A stretch of 64,000 bases of DNA from Lentzea albidocapillata (GTDB taxonomy: Bacteria > Actinomycetota > Actinomycetes > Mycobacteriales > Pseudonocardiaceae), in the NCBI RefSeq assembly GCF_000719115.1, contig NZ_JOEA01000031.1, forward strand, positions 12,824 through 76,823, in the 5' to 3' direction. Below the pieces are notes generated by a model. It saw only the letters and a program-made list of their open reading frames with translations, was not told the DNA's origin and ran no database searches. The stretch's first letter is position 1, and each line of letters starts with the position of its first letter. The translations under genes were made by a program, and so were the position numbers. Below, piece by piece: positions 10,218 through 19,048 of this stretch.

Positions 10218-11975
10218 ATGTCGCACACCTTCCGCGTCGACCTGCGCGGCATCATCGACCTGCTCAGCCATCACCTGTACAGCAGTCCGCGCGTCTACGT
10301 GCGGGAACTGCTGCAGAACGCCGTCGACGCGATCACGGCGAGGCGTGAGCTCGACCCGTCCTGCCCCGCCGGCATCACGATCACCTGCGGTCCGGCGCTG
10401 ACGATCACCGACACCGGCGTGGGGCTCACCGAGGACGAGGTCCACGAGCTGTTGTCCACGCTCGGCCGCACGTCGAAGCGGGACGACCTGGGGTTCGCCC
10501 GCGAGGGGTTCCTCGGGCAGTTCGGCGTCGGCATGCTGTCGTGCTTCCTCGTCGCCTCGTCCGTGACGGTGATCACGCGGTCTGCTCGGGGCGGCCGGGC
10601 CGTGCGGTGGGAGGCGGACTCCTCTGGCAACTACACGGTGTCCGAAATGGACACTGCGGACGGTGTGCCGGTCGGGACGAGCGTGATGCTGACTGCTTCG
10701 CGTGGCAACGAACACTGGCTCGAAGCCGACGTCGTGCGGCCTCTGGTGAGCGACTACGGCGATCTACTGCCGGCCGTCGTGACGCTGGACGGCGCCCAGG
10801 TCACCCGCGGCGAACGTCCGTGGGACGACGAGGACGCCGACCTTTCCGGCTACTGCGAGCAGGTCTTCGGATTCAAGCCCTTCGAGGCGATCCCGATCGA
10901 GGTCGAGGCGGCGGGACTGACCGGTGTCGCGTTCGTGCTGCCGTCCGGTGTGCACCCCGGCACGCGCCAGACGCACCGGGTGTACCTGAAGCGGATGCTG
11001 GTCGGCGACAACGTCGAGGGCCTGCTGCCGGACTGGGCGTACTTCGTGCGGTGCGTGGTCGACGCGTCCGCGATCCGGCCCACGGCGTCACGCGAGTCGC
11101 TCTACCAGGACGAGATGCTGCTGGCGGTGCGCGAGGAACTGGGCGAGCAGATCCGCGACTGGCTGATCCGGCTGGACGCGATCGAACCGCGCCGGGCCGG
11201 TGAGCTGCTGGCCGCGCACCACCTGGGCATCAAGTCGCTGGCGCGCTCGGACGACGAGATGCTGCGGCTGGTCGAGCGGTGGCTGCCGTTCGAGACGACC
11301 GAGGGCGCGATCCCGTTGCGGCAGTTCAAGCGCAAGCACGGCGCGATCCTCTACATCCCGGACGTCGACGAGTTCCACCAGCTCGCGCCGGTCGCGGCCG
11401 CGCAGGGGCTGGGCCTCGTGAACGCCGGCTACGCCTACGACATGGAGCTGCTGAATCGGCTGAGCGCCCTGGACGGTCCTGCCGTCGCGCGCCGGGTCGC
11501 GCCGTCGGAACTGCTGGCGGCGCTGGCCGATCCGGAACCGGACATCGAGACGGCGCTGCGGCTGCGGCTCTCCGAGGGCGCGGCGGCGCTGGACCGGCAC
11601 GACTGCGACGCGGTGATCCGCGACTTCGACCCGGTCTCGTTGCCCGCCCTGCTGATCACCAACGCGGAGCAGCAGCGCAAGCTCGACACCGAGCAGACGG
11701 CGGAGGAGGTGACGGACCCGTTGTGGGCGGAGCTGCTCGGGCAGCTGACCGCGGGCTCCGGAACGTCTCGTCCCGAGCAGCTGGTCCTCAACTGCCGCAA
11801 CCCGCTGGTGCAGCGACTGGCACGGCTGAAGGACCCGGCTCTGGTGGAGCTGACGCTCGAATCTCTTTACGTGCACGCCGTTCTGCAGGCTCGGCGAGCG
11901 ATGCGACCGAAGGACACGGCGGCGCTGAACCGTTCGTTCCTGGAACTGCTGGACCGCGCCGTTGGGGGTAAGTGA
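10218..11975 (+). CDS. HSP90-family (HtpG-like) ATPase
   Basis: This 585-residue GHKL ATPase resembles a short HtpG. The Bergerat ATP site is clear: ELLQNAVDAI, ITDTGVGLTEDEV, then the lid GFLGQFGVGMLSCFLVA. The middle domain follows at about 220-330 (VYLKRMLVGDNVEGLLPDWAYFVRCVVDAS, RESLYQDEM). The charged linker and much of the dimerisation domain of full HtpG are shorter. ATG at 10218 is chosen; a second in-frame ATG at 10206 lies inside the TAGGAT box. It overlaps or abuts the TPR gene, suggesting they act together as chaperone and partner. Confidence 0.88.
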   Translation: MSHTFRVDLRGIIDLLSHHLYSSPRVYVRELLQNAVDAITARRELDPSCPAGITITCGPALTITDTGVGLTEDEVHELLSTLGRTSKRDDLGFAREGFLGQFGVGMLSCFLVASSVTVITRSARGGRAVRWEADSSGNYTVSEMDTADGVPVGTSVMLTASRGNEHWLEADVVRPLVSDYGDLLPAVVTLDGAQVTRGERPWDDEDADLSGYCEQVFGFKPFEAIPIEVEAAGLTGVAFVLPSGVHPGTRQTHRVYLKRMLVGDNVEGLLPDWAYFVRCVVDASAIRPTASRESLYQDEMLLAVREELGEQIRDWLIRLDAIEPRRAGELLAAHHLGIKSLARSDDEMLRLVERWLPFETTEGAIPLRQFKRKHGAILYIPDVDEFHQLAPVAAAQGLGLVNAGYAYDMELLNRLSALDGPAVARRVAPSELLAALADPEPDIETALRLRLSEGAAALDRHDCDAVIRDFDPVSLPALLITNAEQQRKLDTEQTAEEVTDPLWAELLGQLTAGSGTSRPEQLVLNCRNPLVQRLARLKDPALVELTLESLYVHAVLQARRAMRPKDTAALNRSFLELLDRAVGGK

Positions 11976-11977
11976 AC

Positions 11978-14680
11978 ATGGCCGACTTCACCGCCGAGGA
12001 CGCCGAACGGGCGTTCCTGGAGGCGTACAACATGCCCACGGGCATGCCGAAGCACGAGGCGCTGGAACGGGCCGCGCGCATGTCCGACGCGCTCGGGCAC
12101 CTGCCGCTCGGCGTCTCGTGCCGCACCGCGCTGATCGACTCGGCGTACTACCTGTCGCGCTACGACCTGATGCTCGCGCCGTTCGCGTGGGTACGGGCCG
12201 CCGAGGAGAAGGACCCCGAGGCGTTCAACGAGTACGAGGTCCACTCGCTGAACTGGGCGCACAAGTGGATCGCGACCGGGCTGCGCCGCGACCCGAAGTT
12301 CTCGCTGGAACAGCTGCAGGCCGTGATCGGTCAACTGGCGGACCGCTACGGCAAGCTCGGTTTCTCGGTGCAGCCGGTGCACGGCGCCCGCGCCGAGTAC
12401 GCCTACCACGTCGGTGACATGACAGGCCTCGCCGAGCAGCTCGGGCGCTACCTCGCCACGGAGCGCGGGCCGATGGCGGACTGCGAGGCCTGCGTGATCG
12501 AGGAGCAGGTCTGGATGCTGGCGCGCCTCGGCCGTCACCAGGAGGCCGCCGCGCACGGCTGGGAGGGCCTGTCGGGCGACTCCGGCTGCGCCACGCAGCC
12601 GCAGGGCATCCTGTCCGCGCTGCTGTGGCCGTTGCTGGAGATCGGTGAGCTGGAGAAGGCCGCGCACGCGCACACCACGGCGTACCGGTTGATCAAGGAC
12701 GACGAGATCACCTCGTACGTGCACGAGCACATCCGGTTCTGCGCGCTGACGGGCAACCTCGCGCGCGGCGAGGACATCCTGCGCCGCTCGCTGCACAAGG
12801 TGACGGGCGTGCAGCTGCCGGCCGACGAGATGTCGTTCGCGGAGTGCGCTTCCGTGCTGCTGCAGCGCCTTCCGGCCGACACGGTGTTCGAGGTCCCCGC
12901 GGTCGGTTCGCGGACGGCCGCCGAGCTCCTCGACCGGCTGTCGAAGCGGGCCCTGCAGCTCGCGAGGCAGTTCGACGAGCGCAACGGCACGCCGGCGTGG
13001 CTCGACCGGATCACGAAGTCGCTGGAGCAGAAGGACTACCCGGCGGTGGAGCTCGCGGTGCCGGTCGCGCCGGTCATCGCGCCCGCCGAGGAGTCCGTCG
13101 TGTTCGGCGACCCGGTGGAGATCGCCGAGTCGATGGTGACGCTGTACGAGCAGGGCGACTTCGTGAAGGCGCGGCGGATGCTCGACTCGCTGCCCGCGGA
13201 CATGGACTCGTTGCTACCGCCCGATCTCGCGGCGCACGCGGGCATCCGGCGGATGACGACCGGGCTCGTGCCGTTCGACCCGGCGGTGTTCGACGGGCTG
13301 CTGACCGCGTTGCCCGCCGACCTCGCGCTGCGTTACCAGGCGAGGCTCGCGATGGGGCTGCCGGATGGCCAGGCGCTCGCCGAGCGGTGCCTGGCCGAGG
13401 CGACGACGGACTACACGCGGACGGTCGCGGCACTGTCGCTGGCGGAGCTGTACGACGACGCGCACGCGCACGAGCAGGCGAACGAGATGATCGCGCTGGC
13501 GTCCTCTTTGGACGTTCCGGAACTGCGTGGCCGGGTCGCGGTCGAGACGGCCGAGCACAAGGCGCGGCAGCAGGACCTCGAAGGCGCGTACGCGGACGTC
13601 CTGGCGGTCATGGCGGGCGAGATCCCGTTGAACGCCCGGTTCGAGGGCTACCGGCTGCGGTTGCGGCTGGAGACGTTGCTGCACAAGGTTCCCGAGGCGG
13701 TGGCGACGGCACGGGCGTTCGTGTCGGCGTTCCCGCTGCCGGAATCCGCGGAGGCCCGCTGGTACCAGGTCGCGACGATCCAGGAGCTGGACCAGGAAGG
13801 GGCCTGCCTGGGCGATCTGCGCGAGGCCGTGGCGATCTCCCGCGTACACCTCTCCCCCGGCCACACCGCGCACTTCTGCTTCGCGCTGAGCGGCGGCTAC
13901 GTGCAGACGGACCGGTTCGTCGAGGCCGCCGAGGTCCTGGAGGAGTCGTTGCGGCTGCTGCAGGAAGGCCAGGAGGACCTGCGGCTGCAGGTGGTGTTCC
14001 GGCTCGGCCAGGTGTGCCGCAAGCTGGGTGAGCTCCCGGCGGCCGAGCGCTACCTGCGTGAGGCGGCCGAACTGCTGCCGCCCGAGGAGACGGGGCGCCG
14101 GGCGTTCCTGCTCGACGCGCTCGCCTCGGTGCAGGGCCGGCTGGACAAGCACGACGAGGCCATCGCGTCCTGGCGCGCCGGCGCCGCGTTGTGGCAGCAG
14201 GAGGGCAACCTCTCGGAGGCGATCGGCTCGCTGGTCGAGCTGGCGTCGAGCCTGCCCGACGACGAGATCACCGAGACCCGTGCGGCCGTGAACGACGCCG
14301 AGGCGTTGCTGCCGTCGCTGGACGAGCCGAACGAGGTCACCCGGCGCCAGGCCGAGATCGCCGCGATCCGCGCCTGGGTGCACGGCCAGACCGGTGAGTT
14401 CGCGCTGGCGATGAAGCAGTACCGCGACGCCGAGGCGCTGGTGGTGTCGCTGGGCGACGAGGGCTGGCGGGTGTTCGTCGTGCTGAAGGCGGCGCACGTG
14501 CTGCTCATCGCCGACGACGCGGAGGGAGCGGAGGCCGAGGCACGCCGGGCGGCATCGCTGCTGCCCGACGACAACCAGGCCGGGAACGTGCTCTCGATGT
14601 TGTCGGAGGCGTTGCGGCGCCAGAACAAGCCTTCCGGCACCGATCCACTGGTGCGCGAGCTGACCGCCCGGCTGGACTAG
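11978..14680 (+). CDS. Tetratricopeptide-repeat protein paired with the HSP90-like gene
   Basis: This roughly 900-residue soluble protein is built of helical repeats. TPR-like units are clearest in the C-terminal half (VFRLGQVCRKLGELPAAERYL, LDALASVQGRLDKHDEAIASW, MKQYRDAEALVVSLGDEGWRVF). There is no signal peptide or catalytic motif. ATG at 11978 has GGGGG 9 nt upstream; a GTG at 11972 overlaps the previous stop as GTGA, so translation is coupled either way. The pairing suggests a client adaptor or co-chaperone (inference). Its 3' end overlaps the convergent peptidase by 4 bp. Confidence 0.8.
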   Translation: MADFTAEDAERAFLEAYNMPTGMPKHEALERAARMSDALGHLPLGVSCRTALIDSAYYLSRYDLMLAPFAWVRAAEEKDPEAFNEYEVHSLNWAHKWIATGLRRDPKFSLEQLQAVIGQLADRYGKLGFSVQPVHGARAEYAYHVGDMTGLAEQLGRYLATERGPMADCEACVIEEQVWMLARLGRHQEAAAHGWEGLSGDSGCATQPQGILSALLWPLLEIGELEKAAHAHTTAYRLIKDDEITSYVHEHIRFCALTGNLARGEDILRRSLHKVTGVQLPADEMSFAECASVLLQRLPADTVFEVPAVGSRTAAELLDRLSKRALQLARQFDERNGTPAWLDRITKSLEQKDYPAVELAVPVAPVIAPAEESVVFGDPVEIAESMVTLYEQGDFVKARRMLDSLPADMDSLLPPDLAAHAGIRRMTTGLVPFDPAVFDGLLTALPADLALRYQARLAMGLPDGQALAERCLAEATTDYTRTVAALSLAELYDDAHAHEQANEMIALASSLDVPELRGRVAVETAEHKARQQDLEGAYADVLAVMAGEIPLNARFEGYRLRLRLETLLHKVPEAVATARAFVSAFPLPESAEARWYQVATIQELDQEGACLGDLREAVAISRVHLSPGHTAHFCFALSGGYVQTDRFVEAAEVLEESLRLLQEGQEDLRLQVVFRLGQVCRKLGELPAAERYLREAAELLPPEETGRRAFLLDALASVQGRLDKHDEAIASWRAGAALWQQEGNLSEAIGSLVELASSLPDDEITETRAAVNDAEALLPSLDEPNEVTRRQAEIAAIRAWVHGQTGEFALAMKQYRDAEALVVSLGDEGWRVFVVLKAAHVLLIADDAEGAEAEARRAASLLPDDNQAGNVLSMLSEALRRQNKPSGTDPLVRELTARLD

Positions 14681-15558
14681 TTGTTTGAGGTCGCCTTCTC
14701 GTAGGCGACCTCGAACGCCTTCTCCGCGGGTACCTCGATGTGCGGGACGACTCCGACGCCCTCCCAGTTGGTGCCGGAGATCGGGTTGATGGCGCGGCCG
14801 TTGGGCACCGCGGACTTGAGGTGCGGGCCGACCCGGTAGCGGTCGCCGGGGTGGGCGCCGCCCCTGGTGGTCTCGCCGATGAGCGTGGCGCGCTCGTTCT
14901 GCTGGAGGTTGTAGCTCAGTTCCTCGCCACCGGAGAACGTGCGGGCGCTGGTGAGGACGTAGACGGGCTTCGTGCCGCCGAACTTCGGGCCTGGCACGTG
15001 CGGCAGCGTCCAGAACTGCTGGGTGGAGTCTTCCGGGCGGTTGTAGATGTCGTTGAGGTGCACGGGTTCGTCGAACAGGTAGCTGCAGACGAGCGCGACC
15101 GTGTGCGGGTCGCCGCCGACGTTGCCGCGCAGGTCGATGATCAACGCGTCGGTGTGCGCGATGAGGTTCATCGCCGCGACGATGGCGGGGGTGGCGATCT
15201 CGGCGTCGTGCAGCAGGCGGATCTCGAGCAGGCCGACGTTGCCTTCGAGCCGCTCGACCCTGCGGATGCCGAACGCGTCGAGCTCGGCTGCCTTCTTGTT
15301 CGCCACCGGGTCCCAGGCCGAATCCCGGCCGGTCTCGGGGACCTCCTCCGCGCTGTAGAGCAGGCGGAGGTGCTTGTCGCCGTTGACGCTCTGCAGGTCC
15401 GCGGTCACTCTGGCCGCGAACTCCTCATCGTCCACATCGGAGTACGCACCCTCGTCGAGACGGGCGCGGACGACCTTCGCGATCTCGTTGGCCGTGTCCG
15501 GAAAGACGTAGTAGGAGGCGAGCTGGAAGCACAGGGTTTCGATCTCTGGTTCGCGCAC
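14677..15558 (-). CDS. S41-family (IRBP-like/tail-specific) peptidase
   Basis: This 293-residue protein has the S41 C-terminal-processing-protease fold: an N-terminal helical cap (1-70), then ALIIDLRGNVGGDP and the nucleophile region TSARTFSGGEEL with S209, followed by GETTRGGAHP. No signal peptide is seen, so it may act in the cytoplasm or be a lone domain. It lacks a PDZ domain. It is convergent with the TPR gene and lies 36 bp upstream of the trmH-like gene's 3' end on the same strand. The substrate is unknown. Confidence 0.87.
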   Translation of the reverse strand: MREPEIETLCFQLASYYVFPDTANEIAKVVRARLDEGAYSDVDDEEFAARVTADLQSVNGDKHLRLLYSAEEVPETGRDSAWDPVANKKAAELDAFGIRRVERLEGNVGLLEIRLLHDAEIATPAIVAAMNLIAHTDALIIDLRGNVGGDPHTVALVCSYLFDEPVHLNDIYNRPEDSTQQFWTLPHVPGPKFGGTKPVYVLTSARTFSGGEELSYNLQQNERATLIGETTRGGAHPGDRYRVGPHLKSAVPNGRAINPISGTNWEGVGVVPHIEVPAEKAFEVAYEKATSNN

Positions 15559-15594
15559 GGGCGCACAGTAACCGCGCGCCCGTGGCCCGTCAGC

Positions 15595-16437
15595 TCAATT
15601 CCGCTGATCCCGCGCGGAGGCGTAGAGGCACACCGCGGCGGCCGTCGCGAGGTTCAGGCTCTCGGCGGCGCCGTACAGCGGCACCTTCAGCGAGGTGTCC
15701 AGCTTCGCGACGACGTCGTCGGGCAGGCCGTGCGCCTCACTGCCGAAGACCCACGCGGTGGGCTGCTCCAGTTCGCCGTTCGCCGATGCCTCGACCAGGT
15801 CCTGCTTCGCGTAGCCGTCGGCGGCCACGAGCCTCAGCCCGGCCTGGCGGCAGGCGACGAAGACCTCGTCCGCGTTGCGGGAACGAGCGATCGGCAGGTG
15901 GAAGAGCGAGCCGGTGGAGGCGCGCACGCACTTGCCGTTGTGCGGGTCGACCGTGTCGCCCGCGAAGATCACCGCGTCCGCTCCGGCCGCGTCGGCCACA
16001 CGCGTGACGGTGCCCGCGTTGCCGGGGTCGGAGACGCCATGGAGCACGGCGACGAGGCGCGGGGTGCCCTGCAGGGCTGCTTCGAGCGACTGCGGGACCG
16101 CGTCGCACACCGCGACGATGCCCTGGGGCGTCACGGTTTCCGACAGCGATTCAGCGGCCTTGTCGGTGACCTCGCTGATCCGGATGCCTCGCTCGGAGGC
16201 GCTCTGGAGCAGTTCGGCGTTGCGTTCCGCCGCCGTCGCCGTGACGAACAGTTCGTGCACCTCGCCGCCCTGCCAGGCAAGTGCCTCGCGCACGGCCTGG
16301 GCGCCCTCGACGAGGAAGCGGCCTGCCTTGTCGCGGCCCTGGCGGCGGGTCAGGTGGCGAGCAGCAACGACCCGAGGTGTCCGTTCGGTGAACGGATCTG
16401 CCTCGGGTCGGTTGCTGTCGCGAGGGTGCTGGCTCAG
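15595..16437 (-). CDS. TrmH/SpoU-family RNA methyltransferase, probable CTG start
   Basis: About 280 residues of the SPOUT family that 2'-O-methylates rRNA or tRNA with S-adenosylmethionine. The substrate-binding domain has [20 protein letters not shown]. The SPOUT motifs are [32 protein letters not shown] and [18 protein letters not shown], the last forming the knot. No ATG, GTG or TTG occurs in frame between the rplT stop and the first conserved residues; the next ATG is at 16644, deep inside rplT. A CTG at 16437 overlaps the rplT stop as CTGA, the same geometry as ATGA coupling, so I take it as the start. Position in the operon matches tsnR-like genes next to pheST in other actinobacteria. 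Confidence 0.85.
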   Translation of the reverse strand: MSQHPRDSNRPEADPFTERTPRVVAARHLTRRQGRDKAGRFLVEGAQAVREALAWQGGEVHELFVTATAAERNAELLQSASERGIRISEVTDKAAESLSETVTPQGIVAVCDAVPQSLEAALQGTPRLVAVLHGVSDPGNAGTVTRVADAAGADAVIFAGDTVDPHNGKCVRASTGSLFHLPIARSRNADEVFVACRQAGLRLVAADGYAKQDLVEASANGELEQPTAWVFGSEAHGLPDDVVAKLDTSLKVPLYGAAESLNLATAAAVCLYASARDQRN

Positions 16438-16823
16438 GCCAGGTCCCCGGCAGGAGCGTTCACGTCGGCCGGGAGCGCCTTGCGGGCGATCTCGACGAGC
16501 GCCGAGAAGGCGTTGGCGTCGTGGACGGCGAGGTCCGCGAGGATCTTGCGGTCGACCTCGACGCCGCCCAGGCGAAGACCCTGGATCAGGCGGTTGTAGG
16601 TCATGCCGTTCGCACGGGAGGCAGCGTTGATGCGCTGGATCCACAGCTTGCGGAAGTCGCCCTTGCGCGCACGGCGGTCGCGGTACGCGTAGTTGAGCGA
16701 GTGGAGCACCTGCTCCTTGGCCTTGCGGTACAGCCTCGAGCGCTGGCCGCGGTAACCGCTCGCCAGCTCAAGGGTGGTACGGCGCTTCTTCTGGGCGTTT
16801 ACAGCCCGCTTGACGCGTGCCAC
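16434..16823 (-). CDS. rplT: 50S ribosomal protein L20
   Basis: This 129-residue L20 binds 23S rRNA early in 50S assembly. It shows the full family pattern: [71 protein letters not shown] and the C-terminal rRNA-binding region [10 protein letters not shown]. It is the third gene of infC-rpmI-rplT, and its stop overlaps the start of the methyltransferase. Confidence 0.98.
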   Translation of the reverse strand: MARVKRAVNAQKKRRTTLELASGYRGQRSRLYRKAKEQVLHSLNYAYRDRRARKGDFRKLWIQRINAASRANGMTYNRLIQGLRLGGVEVDRKILADLAVHDANAFSALVEIARKALPADVNAPAGDLA

Positions 16824-16900
16824 GGGTCCATCCTGTCGATCTCATGGGGAACCGGAGTCGGGGTCCGGATCCCGAATTAGCTAGGGGGTGTCGAAGCGGG

Positions 16901-17095
16901 TCAGAGACCGAGCAGCTTCTTGATGCGCGGGGCGTCGTGCTCCGACACAACCGCGGTGCCGCTCATGCGACGCGTCACCTTGCTGGACTTCTTCTCCAGG
17001 ATGTGGCGCTTGCCGGCCTTCTCCCGGAGGATCTTGCCGCTGCCCGTGACCTTGAAGCGCTTCGAGGTCCCGCTGTGCGTCTTGTTCTTCGGCAT
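16901..17095 (-). CDS. rpmI: 50S ribosomal protein L35
   Basis: This 64-residue basic protein has the normal L35 pattern [20 protein letters not shown] and ends KKLLGL. It sits 49 bp after infC and 77 bp before rplT in the conserved operon. Confidence 0.98.
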   Translation of the reverse strand: MPKNKTHSGTSKRFKVTGSGKILREKAGKRHILEKKSSKVTRRMSGTAVVSEHDAPRIKKLLGL

Positions 17096-17144
17096 TTCCG
17101 TCCTCGTCTCGTGCTACCCACCGGGTCGGGGGCGGGCGTGCGTC

Positions 17145-17756
17145 CTACGCCTCGTCCGAAGCGGTGTCGTCCGCCTCGGGCGCATCGTCGTCCTGCTTGA
17201 CCACGCGCGGCTTGATGTTCTTGTGCGGCGCCAACACCATGATCATGTTGCGGCCGTCCTGCTTGGGGTTCGACTCGACGAAGCCAAGCTCCGCGACGTC
17301 CTCCGCCAGCTTCTGCAGAAGCCTGTAACCGAGTTCCGGGCGCGACTGCTCGCGGCCGCGGAACATGATGGTCACCTTGACCTTGTTCCCGTGCGACAGG
17401 AAGCGGGCCACGTGGCCCTTCTTCGTCAGGTAGTCGTGCGGGTCGATCTTCGGGCGGAGCTTCTGCTCCTTGATGACCGTCAGCTGCTGGTTCCGACGCG
17501 ACTCGCGAGCCTTCTGCGCGGTCTCGTACTTGAACTTGCCGTAGTCCATGAGCTTGCAGACCGGCGGGCGAGCCTGAGCGGCGACCTCGACGAGGTCGAG
17601 ATCCGCTTCTTGCGCGAGTCGGAGCGCGTCCTCGATGCGAACGATCCCGACCTGCTCACCATTCGGCCCGACCAGACGAACTTCCGGCACCCGGATGCGG
17701 TCGTTGATGCGCGGCTCGGTGCTGACGGGTGCACCGCGGTTCGAGGGACTTGTCAT
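17145..17756 (-). CDS. infC: Translation initiation factor IF-3
   Basis: This 203-residue IF-3 keeps 30S subunits free and checks start-codon pairing. The N-terminal domain begins [20 protein letters not shown]; the linker and C-terminal domain include [25 protein letters not shown] and [17 protein letters not shown]. An acidic tail ([15 protein letters not shown]) extends past the usual end, as in other actinobacteria. The start here is ATG at 17756 rather than the AUU known from E. coli. A leader of about 210 nt with an intrinsic terminator precedes it. Confidence 0.97.
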   Translation of the reverse strand: MTSPSNRGAPVSTEPRINDRIRVPEVRLVGPNGEQVGIVRIEDALRLAQEADLDLVEVAAQARPPVCKLMDYGKFKYETAQKARESRRNQQLTVIKEQKLRPKIDPHDYLTKKGHVARFLSHGNKVKVTIMFRGREQSRPELGYRLLQKLAEDVAELGFVESNPKQDGRNMIMVLAPHKNIKPRVVKQDDDAPEADDTASDEA

Positions 17757-17783
17757 TCACGTCCTTTGAGACTCGGTTGCGCC

Positions 17784-17823
17784 AAAAAACAAGAGCCCCG
17801 TCACCGTCTCCCGGTGAAGGGGC
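17784..17823 (-). terminator. Intrinsic terminator (attenuator) in the infC leader
   Basis: On the minus strand an 11-bp G/C-rich stem (17813-17823 with 17795-17805, one mismatch) with a 7-nt loop is followed by TCTTGTTTTTT. It lies 27 nt before the infC ATG and after the promoter, so it can stop transcription before the operon. Several further hairpins upstream (for example 17942-17961, GCTCTCG paired with CGAGAGC) could form a sensing leader. Confidence 0.75.
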
Positions 17824-17975
17824 CCGCTTCCGACCGATCGCACCTCAGGACTACGGGCACCCGTGTGCCAGTGACCTGGAGGACCGGACCCGGCCACCTC
17901 AAGAAGCGGTGAACGCGGGTGGGAGCGGGGCTCCACTTGCCGCTCTCGCACTAACGAGAGCTGGTCGCGTCCGAA

Positions 17976-17998
17976 ATACTAGCAGACGCTCTTGTCAA
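17976..17998 (-). promoter_or_regulatory. infC: Promoter of the infC operon
   Basis: On the minus strand TGCTAGTAT forms an extended -10 (TAGTAT at 17976-17981 preceded by TGC). A perfect TTGACA lies at 17993-17998, but only 11 nt upstream, so the extended -10 probably does the work. Transcription would begin near 17969, giving a leader of about 210 nt. Confidence 0.6.
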
Positions 17999-18056
17999 CC
18001 CCCGAATCGCGGGCCTGTGACGTCGGTCGTCCGCGGGGACTTGCTTGAATGTAGCC

Positions 18057-18398
18057 GTGACCGATCCGCTTGAAGACAGCATCCGTGACCTGGGCGATGT
18101 CCCCAGCATCGAGGTGATCAGCCGGGCCGCGGTGATGCTGCTGTCCGCCGCCGCGGAGCGCCTGGGCCTCGCCGACCCGGACCCCGACAACTCCCCGCGC
18201 CGCGACCTCGACGAGGCCCGCCGCCTGATCACCGGCCTCGCCGGCCTGGTCACGGCGACCTCCGAGTACCTCGGCCCGCACGCCGCTCCGTTGAAGGACG
18301 GCCTGCAGTCGGTGCAGCGCGCGTTCCGCGAGGCCTCCGTCGTGCCGGACGAGCCCGGCCAGGGCCCGGGCGAGAAGTTCACCGGTCCCGTCTACTGA
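18057..18398 (+). CDS. DUF1844 family protein
   Basis: This 113-residue acidic protein (MTDPLEDSIRDLGDVPSIEVIS) has the DUF1844 signature: an N-terminal helix with AVMLLSAAAERLGL and the segment RDLDEARRLITGLAGLV. The family is a frequent neighbour of infC in actinobacteria and has no proven function. GTG at 18057 is chosen over TTG at 18045; no Shine-Dalgarno is visible, so it may be leaderless. Its 3' end overlaps the convergent coiled-coil gene by 7 bp. Confidence 0.85.
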   Translation: MTDPLEDSIRDLGDVPSIEVISRAAVMLLSAAAERLGLADPDPDNSPRRDLDEARRLITGLAGLVTATSEYLGPHAAPLKDGLQSVQRAFREASVVPDEPGQGPGEKFTGPVY

Positions 18399-19048
18399 TC
18401 CGCTCGCACGACGACCGGCTCCCACGGCTCGGCCTTGACCTGGAACACCGCGCTCGCCCGTTGCCCGGTAGCGGCCCGGAAGGTGATGGCCGAGCCGTTG
18501 TGGAGCGGACCCACCTCGAGGTGCTCGGCCGGCGGCTCGTCGTACTGGGAGAGCCCGAGCACGCGACTGCCCGGCACCACGGACACCGTGAGCTGCTCGA
18601 TGACGGCGGGCCCGCCGAAGTAGCTGAGCCGGAACTCGTCGGGCGCGCCGGGCGTGATCGCGAACGTCGGCATGCCACTACGGCTGCGTGCGGCCGCGAG
18701 AACCTCGACGAACTCGTTGATCCGCGCCGTCGCCTGCTGAGCGGTGACCTGGGCCTCGTCGGCCAGCATCCGCGACGCCGTGGCGGCTTCCGCGGCCTTC
18801 CCGACAGCCTCCTCGGCCTTGGCCGCCACCTTCTTGGCTTCCTCCGCCGCGGCCTTGGCCTGCAACGCACTGGCCGTGGCCTGCTCGACGGCCTTCCGCG
18901 CGGCCTGCGCCTCCTCCTGAGCCCTGCTCGCGGCGTTCTGCGCCTCCTTCGCGGCCGTCTGCGCGAACTTGGCCTCGCGCGCCTGCCACAAGGCGACAGC
19001 GGTGGCGCACATGGCCACCACCGCGGCGATCACCGACAGGACGATCAT
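18392..19048 (-). CDS. Membrane-anchored coiled-coil protein, unknown
   Basis: This 218-residue protein has one N-terminal membrane helix (MIVLSVIAAVVAMCATAVALW), then about 100 residues of Ala/Lys/Glu-rich sequence with clear heptad character (EEAQAARKAVEQATASALQA), and a C-terminal beta-rich domain of about 85 residues. It overlaps the upstream membrane gene by 4 bp, so the two are probably produced together. I do not recognise the family. Confidence 0.7.
   Translation of the reverse strand: MIVLSVIAAVVAMCATAVALWQAREAKFAQTAAKEAQNAASRAQEEAQAARKAVEQATASALQAKAAAEEAKKVAAKAEEAVGKAAEAATASRMLADEAQVTAQQATARINEFVEVLAAARSRSGMPTFAITPGAPDEFRLSYFGGPAVIEQLTVSVVPGSRVLGLSQYDEPPAEHLEVGPLHNGSAITFRAATGQRASAVFQVKAEPWEPVVVRADQ

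Noticed and set aside
16436..16644. ATG at 16644 as the start of the TrmH-like gene
   Set aside because: It would put 70 residues of Arg/Pro-rich sequence in front of the domain, entirely inside rplT in another frame.
17993..17998. Perfect TTGACA upstream of infC as a standard -35
   Set aside because: Only 11 nt separate it from TAGTAT; a normal spacer is 16-18. The extended -10 is the better explanation.
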